In this document: positions 34,500-43,006 of the stretch, piece after piece | Numbering within the stretch: the stretch's first letter is position 1 | Layout of the letters: each line of letters begins with the position of its first letter | NCBI GenBank assembly: GCA_964537685.1 | Contig: CAZICM010000068.1 | Coordinates: 1 to 50,261 of the forward strand | DNA: 50,261 nt | Direction of reading: 5' to 3' | Source of the DNA: CAZICM01 sp964537685 | GTDB lineage: Bacteria; Myxococcota_A; Polyangia; Polyangiales; Polyangiaceae | The notes under the pieces: model-generated | Told to the model about the DNA's origin: nothing | What the model saw: only the letters and a program-made list of their open reading frames with translations | The model's database searches: none | Position numbers and translations under genes: made by a program

Positions 34500-34739
34500 C
34501 CCCACCTCCCCCTCAACATCCCGGACATCCTCCCATACATCCCACCACATCCTGCTCTGCGTCTCCCCACCTCTCCCCATACGTCCCCGACCTCCTCCTC
34601 TACATCCCAGACCTCCTCCCATACTTCATTCCACCTCCTCCTCTACATCCCAAACCTCCCCATAGCCATCCTCCCACCTCCTCCTCTACATCAAATTCCT
34701 TGCCATCTACATCAACATCGTCTACCTCAACATCAGACC
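34500..34739 (+). repeat. Degenerate 21-bp tandem repeat, pyrimidine-rich on the plus strand
   Basis: At least eight units of about 21 bases of the form ACATCCCxxACCTCCTCCCAT run from about 34516. Read on the plus strand in one frame, some units give a 7-residue repeat of the type Y-(I/V)-P-D-L-L-P (for example YVPDLLL, YIPDLLP). Frame changes between units mean no long repeat protein survives. The array ends exactly at the ATG of the broken gene at 34740. Confidence 0.65.
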
Positions 34740-34805
34740 ATGCATCTCAACGTTCCCATCGGCATCGACGACTTTCAATTGCTCCGCGAACGAAAGCTCG
34801 TAGGC
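34740..34805 (+). pseudogene. First codons of a broken AAA-ATPase-like (PF09820-type) gene
   Basis: The plus-strand ATG at 34740 reads MHLNVPIGIDDFQLLRE. The motif PIGIxDFxxLRE is the hallmark N terminus of AAA-ATPase-like proteins that carry a C-terminal PD-(D/E)XK nuclease-like domain (usual continuation YYVDKT, which is absent here). After about 22 residues the match is lost; the frame stays open but only overlaps the end of the aldehyde dehydrogenase gene on the other strand. I read it as a stump left by a deletion. Confidence 0.5.
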
Positions 34806-34835
34806 ATGGGCAAAAAGCCAAAGCCTCCATACCCT

Positions 34836-36695
34836 CTAACCAAACATCGCGCTCTTCGCCACCGACAGCACTTTCCCCCAGCTTGGTTCGGATACATAAG
34901 CAAAAAAGCGCTCGCCTATCTCGGCCATCTTCTTGTTATCGTAGAAAAATGGCGGCTTCGGAAACATCGTCAGCGGCCCTCTCAATACCGATTTCTCAAC
35001 CCGGCCTATCATCTGGGTGTTGTGTACAAAGCCTATCCCACTCTGCACATCCGCAAGGGTTGAACTCGGATGCCCTCCCCAGGGCGGTACGCTGAGTCCA
35101 TAAACCACCGCAGGCCAATGGTTAATCGCTACCGTCCCATAACACAAGCGATGCACGGCCTTGTTGACCGCGTCTTTTACCGCTTGATCTTCTTCAAGCG
35201 CAGGATGCACGACCAGCATGCAGTTTAAGGTGCCCCATAAGGTCTTGTTGCAAAAGTCTGTCGCCGCCTCCAAAAAGCGGATCGGATCGTCGCTGCCCAC
35301 GTCCACTTCCGAGATGATTCCACAAAAAGGCTCGGTCTTAAACAATGCCTCGGTCTTATCCCGCGCATCCAATTCCCGAATGACCGTCCAGGGTAACTCC
35401 CCCTCCTTGGCATCGCCTATGCACATCGCGTTCTTCCCCGCCGTCAAGGTATCAAAACGCTGAAATGCACCTGGATAATAGGCTTTCCTGGGCGGGACTT
35501 CGCTTAATGCCTTCTTGAGAAGATCCATCAATAAATCGCGCTGCGCCCACCCTTTGGGCAATACCAGCATCTTCGCCGCATTGCAGTTAAACGATGCGTT
35601 GTTGACCACTTGGGTCGCGATATTGCGCACCAAAAACCATAGCTCGGCCTTTGAAAAGAGCATGGGCACAATTACCACAGGGCTTACATTCCCAAGCTCC
35701 GATGTAATGCGCTTCTTTAGTGCAGGATCGTTCTCGGCCTTGCGCCTGTCCCGCTCCGGCCCGGGAGGCCCCCAAACAATGCGATCATGCGTGTCCGCCG
35801 AGCCCGTGATATGAATATCCGATACCAAAGCGTGTTCGCATAAATACGCCCCTTCCTCGGGGCCGCCCTTTACAATTCTCAGAAAACCCCGCTCGATCAA
35901 AGGCGCAAACGCCTCCTCCAGCGAAGGCGTCAGATAATCGTTGACAGGACTCATCTTCAGCAAAACCACCTTGCCCTCGGCAAAGAGTTTATGCAGGACA
36001 TCGGTGGGCGGAATGCTCGCTACATTGCCCGCCCCGAGCACAAGCGAGACGCCTCCCTCTTGGTCTTCGGGCTTGGGTTTACGATAAAAACTCGCCTGTT
36101 CCTCCATGGCAGAATGGCGATCGGCATTCTCGTCGAGCAGCGCATACGCCTCAAAGCCCCGAAACATCGCTCCATCCTGGGCATTCATCGGATAGAGCGC
36201 GACTTCTACGCGGCCATCCCGCACGCGCACGGCATTCCGGGCAAGCGAAGGCCGGCCTTTTTCGGCGATATCAGAAAGCGCCTGCGCCATTAAACGCGCG
36301 CTGTTCACCGTTACACAAGGCCCGCCCAGCCATTCTTCGCCCACCCTAGGCGACGAGGCATCGATGCCTTTTTTAACGCAGGCGATACGCACTTGTTCGG
36401 AGGCCACAGAAGCCAGCCTAGGCACAAGCGAACGGGCCAGCGCAGCTTTTTCGCCGACGGACATCTGCGCAAAAGCCTTGGCCTGCGCGGCCAGATCGGA
36501 CACGGCTTGATCGAGACTGGGAAAAGCCACGGGCGCGCGTGTGGGCAAAGAAGGCAGCGGTCCAGCGGCAGGAAGCGAAGGATCATCGATGGGAGCGCGT
36601 TCGAGCCCCTGGTTTTCCTGCTGTTCGAGCCCTTGGCTTTCGGTTTCGGCCGAAGAAACGTCGTCTCCAAACACAAGCCCAGATGCATCAACCAT
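34836..36695 (-). CDS. Aldehyde dehydrogenase family protein with long N-terminal extension
   Basis: About 619 residues; usual members have about 480-500. The ATG at 36695 is preferred to the TTG at 36701. Residues 1-60 are acidic and Pro-rich without family similarity. The ALDH core is recognisable from about 65: LVLGAGNVASIPPTDVLHKL (NAD-binding), a strand ending ITGSADTHD, the general base Glu in SELGNVSPV (about E333) and the catalytic Cys in SFNCNAAK (about C371). The C-terminal part contains AINHWPAVVYGLSVPPWGG, which fits no substrate class I know. It sits alone between a decayed interval and a divergent SirB1-like gene. Aldehyde oxidation to an acid or acyl-CoA is expected; the substrate is unknown. 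Confidence 0.88.
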   Translation of the reverse strand: MVDASGLVFGDDVSSAETESQGLEQQENQGLERAPIDDPSLPAAGPLPSLPTRAPVAFPSLDQAVSDLAAQAKAFAQMSVGEKAALARSLVPRLASVASEQVRIACVKKGIDASSPRVGEEWLGGPCVTVNSARLMAQALSDIAEKGRPSLARNAVRVRDGRVEVALYPMNAQDGAMFRGFEAYALLDENADRHSAMEEQASFYRKPKPEDQEGGVSLVLGAGNVASIPPTDVLHKLFAEGKVVLLKMSPVNDYLTPSLEEAFAPLIERGFLRIVKGGPEEGAYLCEHALVSDIHITGSADTHDRIVWGPPGPERDRRKAENDPALKKRITSELGNVSPVVIVPMLFSKAELWFLVRNIATQVVNNASFNCNAAKMLVLPKGWAQRDLLMDLLKKALSEVPPRKAYYPGAFQRFDTLTAGKNAMCIGDAKEGELPWTVIRELDARDKTEALFKTEPFCGIISEVDVGSDDPIRFLEAATDFCNKTLWGTLNCMLVVHPALEEDQAVKDAVNKAVHRLCYGTVAINHWPAVVYGLSVPPWGGHPSSTLADVQSGIGFVHNTQMIGRVEKSVLRGPLTMFPKPPFFYDNKKMAEIGERFFAYVSEPSWGKVLSVAKSAMFG

Positions 36696-36701
36696 GGCCA
36701 A

Positions 36702-36855
36702 TCACTCATCTCTACGCGGTGATATCCCGCACCACGCCGAATAGAACACAAAACGCGCGGGCCAAGAATAACAAAAATAATAAATCACGGTGCCCCACTT
36801 CCACAACGCCGGAGCCGACCCCATCATATGAAGTTAGCGTGAAAGATAAGTTTTT
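36702..36855. promoter_or_regulatory. Divergent intergenic region, probable promoters for ALDH and SirB1-like genes
   Basis: A 154-base gap between two genes transcribed away from each other, with an A-rich stretch (AATAACAAAAATAATAAATCA, shortened here) in the middle. I could not place -35/-10 boxes with confidence; the promoter role is inferred from orientation only. Confidence 0.3.
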
Positions 36856-37638
36856 ATGCTCCAAAATATTCCACTCACAATGACACAGAGACCTGATTTA
36901 GCCTTGTTTGCCCATGTTGTATCTCGACCCGATCAAGAAGTAGACCTGGCCCAGGCCGCTCTGCTCGCGGCCGAACACGAATACAAAGACCTAGACATTT
37001 CTTATTATATAAAAGAGCTCGATCACCTAGCGGAAGAGGCCGATCGATCGATGCATCAAGGTCCGATGGCGATGCGATCGCTTGTAGATAAGCGTGCTGC
37101 GCTGGAAGGGCTATTGGATTGGATGTACGGGCCGGCGGGTTTTTATGGGAACACGTCGAATTATTATGATCCGAAGAATAGTTATATAAACGAAGTGATT
37201 GATCGGCGGACGGGTATACCGATAACGCTGGCGATTGTATTTATGGAGCTGGGCAAGCGGCTTGGCCTTCCCGTTCGCGGGGTATCGTTTCCTGGGCATT
37301 TTCTTGTGCGCATGGAGACGAGCCGGGGACCTGAGATGGTCGATCCGTTTGGGGGCTGTGTATTATCGCGGGAAGACGTGAACAGTTTATTTACGCGCTA
37401 TACGGGGAGGCGGGAGGAGCCGGATTCGGTTCATCTGGAGCCGGCGCCGAAGCGGATGATTTTGCACCGTATGCTGAATAATTTAAGCGGTATCTATTCA
37501 TCGAGGGCGGATAGCGCGAAGCTATGCGAAGTGCTTATGCGGATGGATATTTTATCGCCTTCGCCGGAGCTGAAGAAGAGGATAAGCGTGCTTGGGGGTA
37601 TGCCGTATATTGCTGTGAGGAGCAATGCGGTGAATTAA
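36856..37638 (+). CDS. SirB1/transglutaminase-like family protein
   Basis: A 260-residue cytoplasmic protein of the SirB1 type: FYGNTSNYYDPKNSYINEV, the strongly conserved DRRTGIPITLAIVFMELGKRLGLPV, GVSFPGHFLVRM and DPFGG. The fold is transglutaminase-like, but whether a catalytic Cys-His-Asp set is active is unclear; a Cys is not seen at the usual place before the first helix. Members are widespread, with ill-defined function. The start at 36856 has only a weak site upstream; 36880 is an alternative. It is followed after 51 bases by the DUF262 gene. Confidence 0.85.
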   Translation: MLQNIPLTMTQRPDLALFAHVVSRPDQEVDLAQAALLAAEHEYKDLDISYYIKELDHLAEEADRSMHQGPMAMRSLVDKRAALEGLLDWMYGPAGFYGNTSNYYDPKNSYINEVIDRRTGIPITLAIVFMELGKRLGLPVRGVSFPGHFLVRMETSRGPEMVDPFGGCVLSREDVNSLFTRYTGRREEPDSVHLEPAPKRMILHRMLNNLSGIYSSRADSAKLCEVLMRMDILSPSPELKKRISVLGGMPYIAVRSNAVN

Positions 37639-37689
37639 GTTTTTTGTGTACAGGCGCGAAGCGCTGGATTAACGTGCGGCGCGCGGGCC

Positions 37690-39309
37690 ATGGCGAAGAA
37701 AAAGTCCCCGAACGAAGCCTCCAAAACGCCTCCTTCTTTATCGGCCCGACCGGAAGCCAAAGCGTTTCAAATCGATCAACTGCTCAGGCAAGTTGGCGAG
37801 GGAGCGATACGCATTCCTCATTTTCAGCGGCCTTTGAATTGGGATGACAGCGATCGCCTGACGTTGTTTGATAGCATCTACAGGGGCTATCCCATTGGGA
37901 CGCTTTTGTTTTGGAAGAAGAGCGCTCCTGCTCAAAGCGTCTACTTTGGAACGCATCACATTTCAGCGAACGAGCGAAGCGATGCGCTGTGGGTGGTCGA
38001 TGGACAGCAGCGTATTACAACGCTGGCCGAGGCATTGCTTCGAGCGCCGATAGCAAATGAGCGGGCTATTTTTTTCGATCTGGAAGGCGAAGCCTTTGTT
38101 TATAAACGCATTGCGGAAGTGCGGCCGGCCGAGCCCCGGATTCCTGTCGCAAAGCTCCTAGATTCAAACGATTTGCTTGAATGGCTGCTGGAGCGGCCGA
38201 CTCTCCCGGCTGAACTTCGGCATAAGGCTATCGATGCTGGCAAGCGCATCCGCGAGTATCAAGTTCCATCCTATATTGTTACAACCGATCAAGAAAAAAT
38301 CCTTCAAACTGTCTTTCTACGTATCAATCAAACAGGGCACCGGCTTAAAGATAAAGACGTTTTTCACGCCTTGTTTGCCTCGCAATCCCCGGAGAAACCG
38401 TCAGATTTAAAGACACTTGGCGAAAGGCTTGTTTCATTGGGTTTTGGGTTGGTGCCCGAAAATGAAATTTTAAATGCGCTTCGGGCCGTGAATGGGCTTC
38501 CCTTGCATCATGATTTTGCCGATGCGCTTGAGCCAACCCAAGCACCTGAATTGCTCACGAAGACGGATTCCGCCCTTCGGAAGGCCATTGAATTTCTGAT
38601 CAAGGATGCTCAAATCCCTCATTTTGATCTGCTTCCCTATAAGCTTCCTCTGGCTGTATTGGCTAAATTCTTTTATCTATTTCCAAGCTCCAATAGCCGC
38701 TCCCGGATCTTGCTTCGAAGGTGGCTATGGCGGGGAGCGCTGGCTCAGCGGCACACAGGAGCGACGCTTGGGCTTCAGCACCATCTGGATCTATTGCAGA
38801 AACAAGATGAAGAAGGTTCTGTGCAAGAGCTTTTGAAGCTTGCTGGAAGCGGGCCTGCCCCCGGCGTGGACGATATCGATGAATTTCACTTTAATAATGC
38901 GCGAAGCAAAATGCAGAGCATTGCGCTCGCATCTTTAACACCCCTGCATGCGGAGACCCGCAATCCGGTGGACGTTGGAAAACTCCTGTCAGAAGCCAAT
39001 CCCCAGACCATTCCCAAACTAATTCAAACGAAAGGAAGCGGGCTGGCCAATCGAATTTTGCACCCGCCGCTGAAGACGCCGTCCGAATTGATAAAAGCCT
39101 TGCAAGTCACACAAAGCCGCGCGGTGCTAATATCCCACGGTATGAGTAAGGCGTCTCAACAACATCTCAGGGAAGACGAATTCGACGCCTTCCTTAAGCT
39201 TCGCGGCGAGGAATTACAAAAAATTGTCAAACAATTTTTTCAAAAACAAGCCGAATGGAAAGCCGATGATAGCCCATCTCTGTCCTCTATGATGATCGAG
39301 GAAGAATAA
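37690..39309 (+). CDS. DUF262 (GmrS-like, ParB-like nuclease fold) protein
   Basis: A 539-residue protein. Residues 25-115 carry the DUF262 marks: RIPHFQRPLNW with Q46-R47, LFDSIYRGYPIGTLLFW and VVDGQQRIT with DGQQR at 104-108. DUF262 binds and hydrolyses nucleotides and is the GmrS half of type IV restriction enzymes such as GmrSD/BrxU. The GmrD half (DUF1524 with an HNH nuclease) should follow at the C terminus, but I see no HNH-like His-Asn-His pattern there; the end only keeps helical family-like text (EFDAFLKLRGEELQKIVKQFF). It is 3 bases upstream of a HipA-family kinase, so both are surely co-translated. A restriction or abortive-infection role is inferred. Confidence 0.85.
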   Translation: MAKKKSPNEASKTPPSLSARPEAKAFQIDQLLRQVGEGAIRIPHFQRPLNWDDSDRLTLFDSIYRGYPIGTLLFWKKSAPAQSVYFGTHHISANERSDALWVVDGQQRITTLAEALLRAPIANERAIFFDLEGEAFVYKRIAEVRPAEPRIPVAKLLDSNDLLEWLLERPTLPAELRHKAIDAGKRIREYQVPSYIVTTDQEKILQTVFLRINQTGHRLKDKDVFHALFASQSPEKPSDLKTLGERLVSLGFGLVPENEILNALRAVNGLPLHHDFADALEPTQAPELLTKTDSALRKAIEFLIKDAQIPHFDLLPYKLPLAVLAKFFYLFPSSNSRSRILLRRWLWRGALAQRHTGATLGLQHHLDLLQKQDEEGSVQELLKLAGSGPAPGVDDIDEFHFNNARSKMQSIALASLTPLHAETRNPVDVGKLLSEANPQTIPKLIQTKGSGLANRILHPPLKTPSELIKALQVTQSRAVLISHGMSKASQQHLREDEFDAFLKLRGEELQKIVKQFFQKQAEWKADDSPSLSSMMIEEE

Positions 39310-39312
39310 GCC

Positions 39313-40527
39313 ATGGCTTTGCACGTATTTTTAAATGAAGTCCTGGTGGGTACGCTCGAAGTCCAACGGAGTGATCAGTCGCTGTTCCAATTCGATAAAT
39401 CTTATCTCAACCATCCTTATCGGCCCGTGCTTGGGCGCTATTTTGAAGAACATCTATCTCCATCCTTTCAATACACAGAAAACCGCAGCCAGGTGCCGCC
39501 CTTCTTTCAAAATTGCCTTCCCGAGGCAGAGGGTGCGATGCGCGCTTTGATTGCCCGCCAGGCCAATACAAAACCTCATCAGGAAATGGCCATTTTGCAA
39601 TTTTTAGGCGAAGACCTGCCCGGAGCGCTGATCGTCCGGGGCGCGCCCGATCCCTTTCAAGATAAGACGCAGCCCATTGAAGTCCGAACCGACCAGGCGC
39701 CCGCTTCTCAAGTCCATCGGCTGCGGTTTTCACTCGCGGGTATTCAGCTTAAATTCTCGGTACTGGGCAAGGATACGAAGTTCACGCTTCCCGTGAGCGG
39801 AATGGGCGGCAATTGGATCGTTAAGCTTCCCGATCGGAAATTCGAGGGGGTGCCCCACAATGAATTCTCAACCATGAGCTGGGCTCGCGACGCCGGAATC
39901 TTGGTGCCAAACTTTAAGCTGGTTCCCATCGCCGATATCGAAGGATTGCCCGAAGAGCTTGTGTTTAGGGAAAGCGATGCTTTTGCTATCCAGCGCTATG
40001 ACCGGGGCGAAAACAATAAACGCATTCATCAAGAAGACTTTGCTCAAATCCTTAATGTGCCCCCGGACGAAAAATATGAACACGGCAATTATACGACGAT
40101 AGCCAATATCGTCCGCAGGATATGCGGCGAAGAAGACTATGAACAATTCCTTCGCCGTCTGGTGTTTATGGTAGTCAGCGGCAATGCCGATGCCCATTTA
40201 AAAAACTGGTCATTTATTTATCCCGATGGCCGGCGCCCGCGCCTTTCTCCAGCGTATGACTTGGTTTGCACGAATGCCTATTTGGGCACCAGCCGGCATC
40301 TTGCGCTGAGGCTTTCGAAGGAAGATGATTTTTATCGCATTCGTCCCTGGCATTTTCAATTGCTAGCCGAAAAAATAGGCGCTTCCAAGCAGCGAGCCCA
40401 GGAAATTGTCGAGGAGACGGTGACGCGAGCCCGTGAATCCTTTCAGCGCAACAAAAAACACTGGCCCCTCAAGAAAGACGCCGTTCAGGCCATCGAGACG
40501 CATCTGAAGACGATCAACTTTTTATAA
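39313..40527 (+). CDS. HipA-family Ser/Thr kinase toxin
   Basis: A 404-residue protein of full HipA length. Residues 1-110 make the N-terminal subdomain (HVFLNEVLVGTL, FQNCLPE). The kinase part shows the P-loop-like RFSLAGIQLKFSV at 138-150, the KLPD strand, the catalytic N291-AD293-AHLKN298 and the metal-binding YDLV with D316. E. coli HipA phosphorylates glutamyl-tRNA synthetase and is held by the HTH protein HipB; HipT/HipBST variants use other aminoacyl-tRNA synthetases. No HipB-like HTH gene lies upstream or downstream; the only partner is the DUF262 gene 3 bases before it. The target here is not known. Confidence 0.93.
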   Translation: MALHVFLNEVLVGTLEVQRSDQSLFQFDKSYLNHPYRPVLGRYFEEHLSPSFQYTENRSQVPPFFQNCLPEAEGAMRALIARQANTKPHQEMAILQFLGEDLPGALIVRGAPDPFQDKTQPIEVRTDQAPASQVHRLRFSLAGIQLKFSVLGKDTKFTLPVSGMGGNWIVKLPDRKFEGVPHNEFSTMSWARDAGILVPNFKLVPIADIEGLPEELVFRESDAFAIQRYDRGENNKRIHQEDFAQILNVPPDEKYEHGNYTTIANIVRRICGEEDYEQFLRRLVFMVVSGNADAHLKNWSFIYPDGRRPRLSPAYDLVCTNAYLGTSRHLALRLSKEDDFYRIRPWHFQLLAEKIGASKQRAQEIVEETVTRARESFQRNKKHWPLKKDAVQAIETHLKTINFL

Positions 40528-40594
40528 AAGGCATTGCGGCTTTACATCCTCGCCAAACCCCGCTAAGACCCCAAACGCAAAGGAGATTCAGCCC

Positions 40595-40765
40595 ATGGGC
40601 TCAGCCAAGAAATACCGCTGCACCATCTGCGAACATATTTACGATCCCGCCGAGGGCGATCCCGCTTCCGGCGTTAAGCCAGGCACCGCTTTCGAAGACC
40701 TTCCCGCCGATTGGTGCTGTCCCGATTGCGGCGCTTCAAAGGCCGATTTTGAACCGATGGGCTGA
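40595..40765 (+). CDS. Rubredoxin
   Basis: A 56-residue protein, too small for many ORF finders. It has both iron-binding pairs, C-TI-C at 9-12 and C-PD-C at about 42-45, with the rubredoxin features YRCTICEHIYDPAEGDP, a GVKPGTAFEDLP turn and DWCCPDCGASKADFE. A single Fe is held by four Cys; the protein carries electrons, for instance to oxygen- or peroxide-detoxifying enzymes or alkane hydroxylases. AAGGAG at 40580-40585 lies 9 bases before the ATG. It follows HipA by 67 bases and is convergent with sucD; no redox partner gene is near. Confidence 0.93.
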   Translation: MGSAKKYRCTICEHIYDPAEGDPASGVKPGTAFEDLPADWCCPDCGASKADFEPMG

Positions 40766-40798
40766 AGCGGCTTTTTCATTCCAATACCCATGACAACA

Positions 40799-40842
40799 AT
40801 GCCCAGGGCGCCCAGCTTTGAAGATCCGGGTTCCCTGGGCAT
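40799..40842. terminator. Inverted repeat between rubredoxin and sucD (possible bidirectional terminator)
   Basis: ATGCCCAGGG (40799-40808) and its exact complement CCCTGGGCAT (40833-40842) can form a 10-bp hairpin with a 24-base loop. It lies in the gap between two convergent genes, where a two-way terminator is expected. No T-run follows on either side, so Rho-independent action is uncertain. Confidence 0.45.
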
Positions 40843-40871
40843 AGCTATGTAGATATCGTCTATAGGCTAAC

Positions 40872-41759
40872 TTATAAAAGGCCGCGCTCTCTCAAGAGCG
40901 ACTGCATCGTCGCGCCCATCTCCGCAGGCGATGGAGCTACCCGCACGCCCGCATCCTCAAGCGCCGCGATCTTCTCGGCCGCCGTTCCTTTGCCTCCCGC
41001 GATAATCGCTCCTGCGTGACCCATGCGCTTCCCAGGAGGCGCCGCACGGCCCGCAATAAACGATACAACCGGCTTCTTCATGTTCGCTTTGATCCACGCC
41101 GCCGCACGCTGTTCCGCTGTGCCGCCTATCTCGCCGATCATCACGACGCCTTGCGTATCCGGGTCGTCGTTGAACAGACTCAGCACATCGACGAAATCCA
41201 ATCCAGCCACAGGATCGCCGCCTATGCCCACGCAGGTCGACTGCCCAATTCCTAGCGCCGAAAGCTGCCCAACCGCTTCATAGGTGAGCGTTCCAGAACG
41301 CGACAGCACGCCGATATTGCCCTTCTTGTGAATATGCCCAGGCATAATCCCAATCTTGCACTCGTCCACCGTCGTTATCCCAGGACAATTCGGCCCGATC
41401 AGCCGTACGCCGCGGCTGTCCACAAAGCGCCGCGCTCTCACCATATCCAGTACGGGAATCCCTTCAGTGATGCAGATGACGAGCCGGCAGCCCGCATCCG
41501 CAGCTTCGCAAATGGCATCCGCAGCGCCCACAGGCGGCACGAAGATACACGAGACCTCGGCGCCTTCTTTTTCGACCGCCTCGGCGACGGTATCGAATAT
41601 AGGCACTTTGTCCTCAAACCTTTGACCACCGCGCCCAGGCGTAACGCCCGCGACAACCTTCGTGCCATACGCAATACACGCCCGCGCATGCACCGAACCG
41701 TAGTCGCCTGTAATCCCCTGAAACAGAACCCGCGTGTCTTTATTGACAAGTATGCTCAT
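40872..41759 (-). CDS. sucD: Succinyl-CoA synthetase alpha subunit
   Basis: A 295-residue subunit of the TCA-cycle enzyme that makes succinate, CoA and nucleoside triphosphate from succinyl-CoA. Visible marks: FQGITGDYGSVHA (CoA-binding Rossmann end), IGPNCPGI at 121-127, GVLSRSGTLTYEA, GEIGGTAE and the phosphorylated His in RMGHAGAI (H248). Length is normal. It follows sucC by 18 bases on the minus strand, the usual sucC-sucD order. Confidence 0.97.
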   Translation of the reverse strand: MSILVNKDTRVLFQGITGDYGSVHARACIAYGTKVVAGVTPGRGGQRFEDKVPIFDTVAEAVEKEGAEVSCIFVPPVGAADAICEAADAGCRLVICITEGIPVLDMVRARRFVDSRGVRLIGPNCPGITTVDECKIGIMPGHIHKKGNIGVLSRSGTLTYEAVGQLSALGIGQSTCVGIGGDPVAGLDFVDVLSLFNDDPDTQGVVMIGEIGGTAEQRAAAWIKANMKKPVVSFIAGRAAPPGKRMGHAGAIIAGGKGTAAEKIAALEDAGVRVAPSPAEMGATMQSLLRERGLL

Positions 41760-41777
41760 GGCTCACTTCCCTTCGTT

Positions 41778-42971
41778 TTAAGCGGCCGAGTGCTGCTTCG
41801 TTAACTCGACAATCAACTTCGCCCCCTCGCTCATCGACATCGCGCCCCGGATCGCAAGCCCGCTCTCGTCGAGCAGCTTCTTCCCCAGTTCCGCGTTTGT
41901 CCCCTCCAGCCGCACGACCAAAGGCACCTTTAAACCAAGGTCGCGCGCCGCTTCGATCACACCCTTGGCCACCATGTCGCAAGCCACGATTCCGCCAAAA
42001 ATGTTGACGAATATCCCGCGAACATCGGGCGACTCTAAAATCACTTGGAACGCGGCCTTGACCCGCTCCTTCGATGCGCCGCCTCCAACATCCAAAAAGT
42101 TAGCCGGTTTCCCGCCATAGTGCAGAATGATGTCCATCGTGCCCATCGCGAGTCCTGCGCCGTTCACCAGACAGCCGATGTCGCCGTCCAGCGACACATA
42201 CGAAAACCCTACTTTCTTCGCATGAAGCTCAATCGGATCTTCTTCGTCGGTATCGCGCAAAGACTCCCATTCGGGATGCCTGAAGTCCGCGTTGTCATCG
42301 AAGTTGATCTTTGCATCAAGCGCCATTACATCGCCGTCTTTGGTGATGATCAGCGGATTGAGTTCGAGAAGCGAACAATCTTCGGCGACGTAGGCGCGGT
42401 GCAGCGCATCGAGGAGAACACTGAATTGCTTAAGCGTCTTCTTGTCGCGAATCCCCAAGAAAAACGCCATCCTGCGCACCTGATACGGCGCCAGGCCAAG
42501 CAGCGGATCGACATGCAGTCTCAGGATTTTTTCGGGATGTTTTTCGGCCACCTCTTCGATGTCCATCCCGCCTTCGGACGAGACAAGCACAGCGATTCGC
42601 CGGTGATCGCGATCGGTCAGCATCGCAAGATAGAGCTCCCGATCGATGGCCACACCCTGCTCGATATACAGACGCCGCACTTTCTGCCCTTCGGGCCCCG
42701 TCTGCTTCGTCACAAGCTGCATACCAAATATTTTCTCGGCGATAGAAACCGCGTCGGCCGGCCCGCCCTTCGCAACCTTCACACCGCCGCCCTTACCTCG
42801 TCCGCCGGCATGAATTTGCGCCTTCACAACCACGACAGGATTCCCTGTCTCCGAAACCAAGCGCTCGGCAATCGGCCCCACTTGATCCACCGAAAAGGCG
42901 GGTTCACCCTTGGGAACGGCCACACCGTAGCGCGCCAGAATTTGCTTTCCTTGATACTCGTGAATTTTCAT
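41778..42971 (-). CDS. sucC: Succinyl-CoA synthetase beta subunit
   Basis: A 397-residue ATP-grasp subunit that binds nucleotide and succinate. MKIHEYQGKQILARYGV is the standard N terminus; VVKAQIHAGGRGKGGGVK is the nucleotide-binding loop; ELNPLIIT, GLAMGTMDIILHYGGKPANFLDVGGGA and VNIFGGI are conserved. It is the first gene of sucCD. Its start codon is only 35 bases from the start of the divergent FGE-like gene, so the promoters must overlap. Confidence 0.97.
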   Translation of the reverse strand: MKIHEYQGKQILARYGVAVPKGEPAFSVDQVGPIAERLVSETGNPVVVVKAQIHAGGRGKGGGVKVAKGGPADAVSIAEKIFGMQLVTKQTGPEGQKVRRLYIEQGVAIDRELYLAMLTDRDHRRIAVLVSSEGGMDIEEVAEKHPEKILRLHVDPLLGLAPYQVRRMAFFLGIRDKKTLKQFSVLLDALHRAYVAEDCSLLELNPLIITKDGDVMALDAKINFDDNADFRHPEWESLRDTDEEDPIELHAKKVGFSYVSLDGDIGCLVNGAGLAMGTMDIILHYGGKPANFLDVGGGASKERVKAAFQVILESPDVRGIFVNIFGGIVACDMVAKGVIEAARDLGLKVPLVVRLEGTNAELGKKLLDESGLAIRGAMSMSEGAKLIVELTKQHSAA

Positions 42972-43006
42972 GAGAAGTCACGGGACGCTAACACAAGGTC
43001 ATCGCC
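42972..43006. promoter_or_regulatory. Very short (35-bp) divergent gap between sucC and the FGE-like gene
   Basis: Two genes point away from each other with only 35 bases between their starts. At least one promoter must therefore lie inside the opposite reading frame. I cannot place boxes by eye. Confidence 0.35.

Noticed and set aside
34412..35095. Pro/Ser/His-rich plus frames over the 21-bp repeat and the end of the aldehyde dehydrogenase gene
   Set aside because: Their text comes from the repeat and from the antisense of a real gene; only the short PIGIDDF stump is meaningful.
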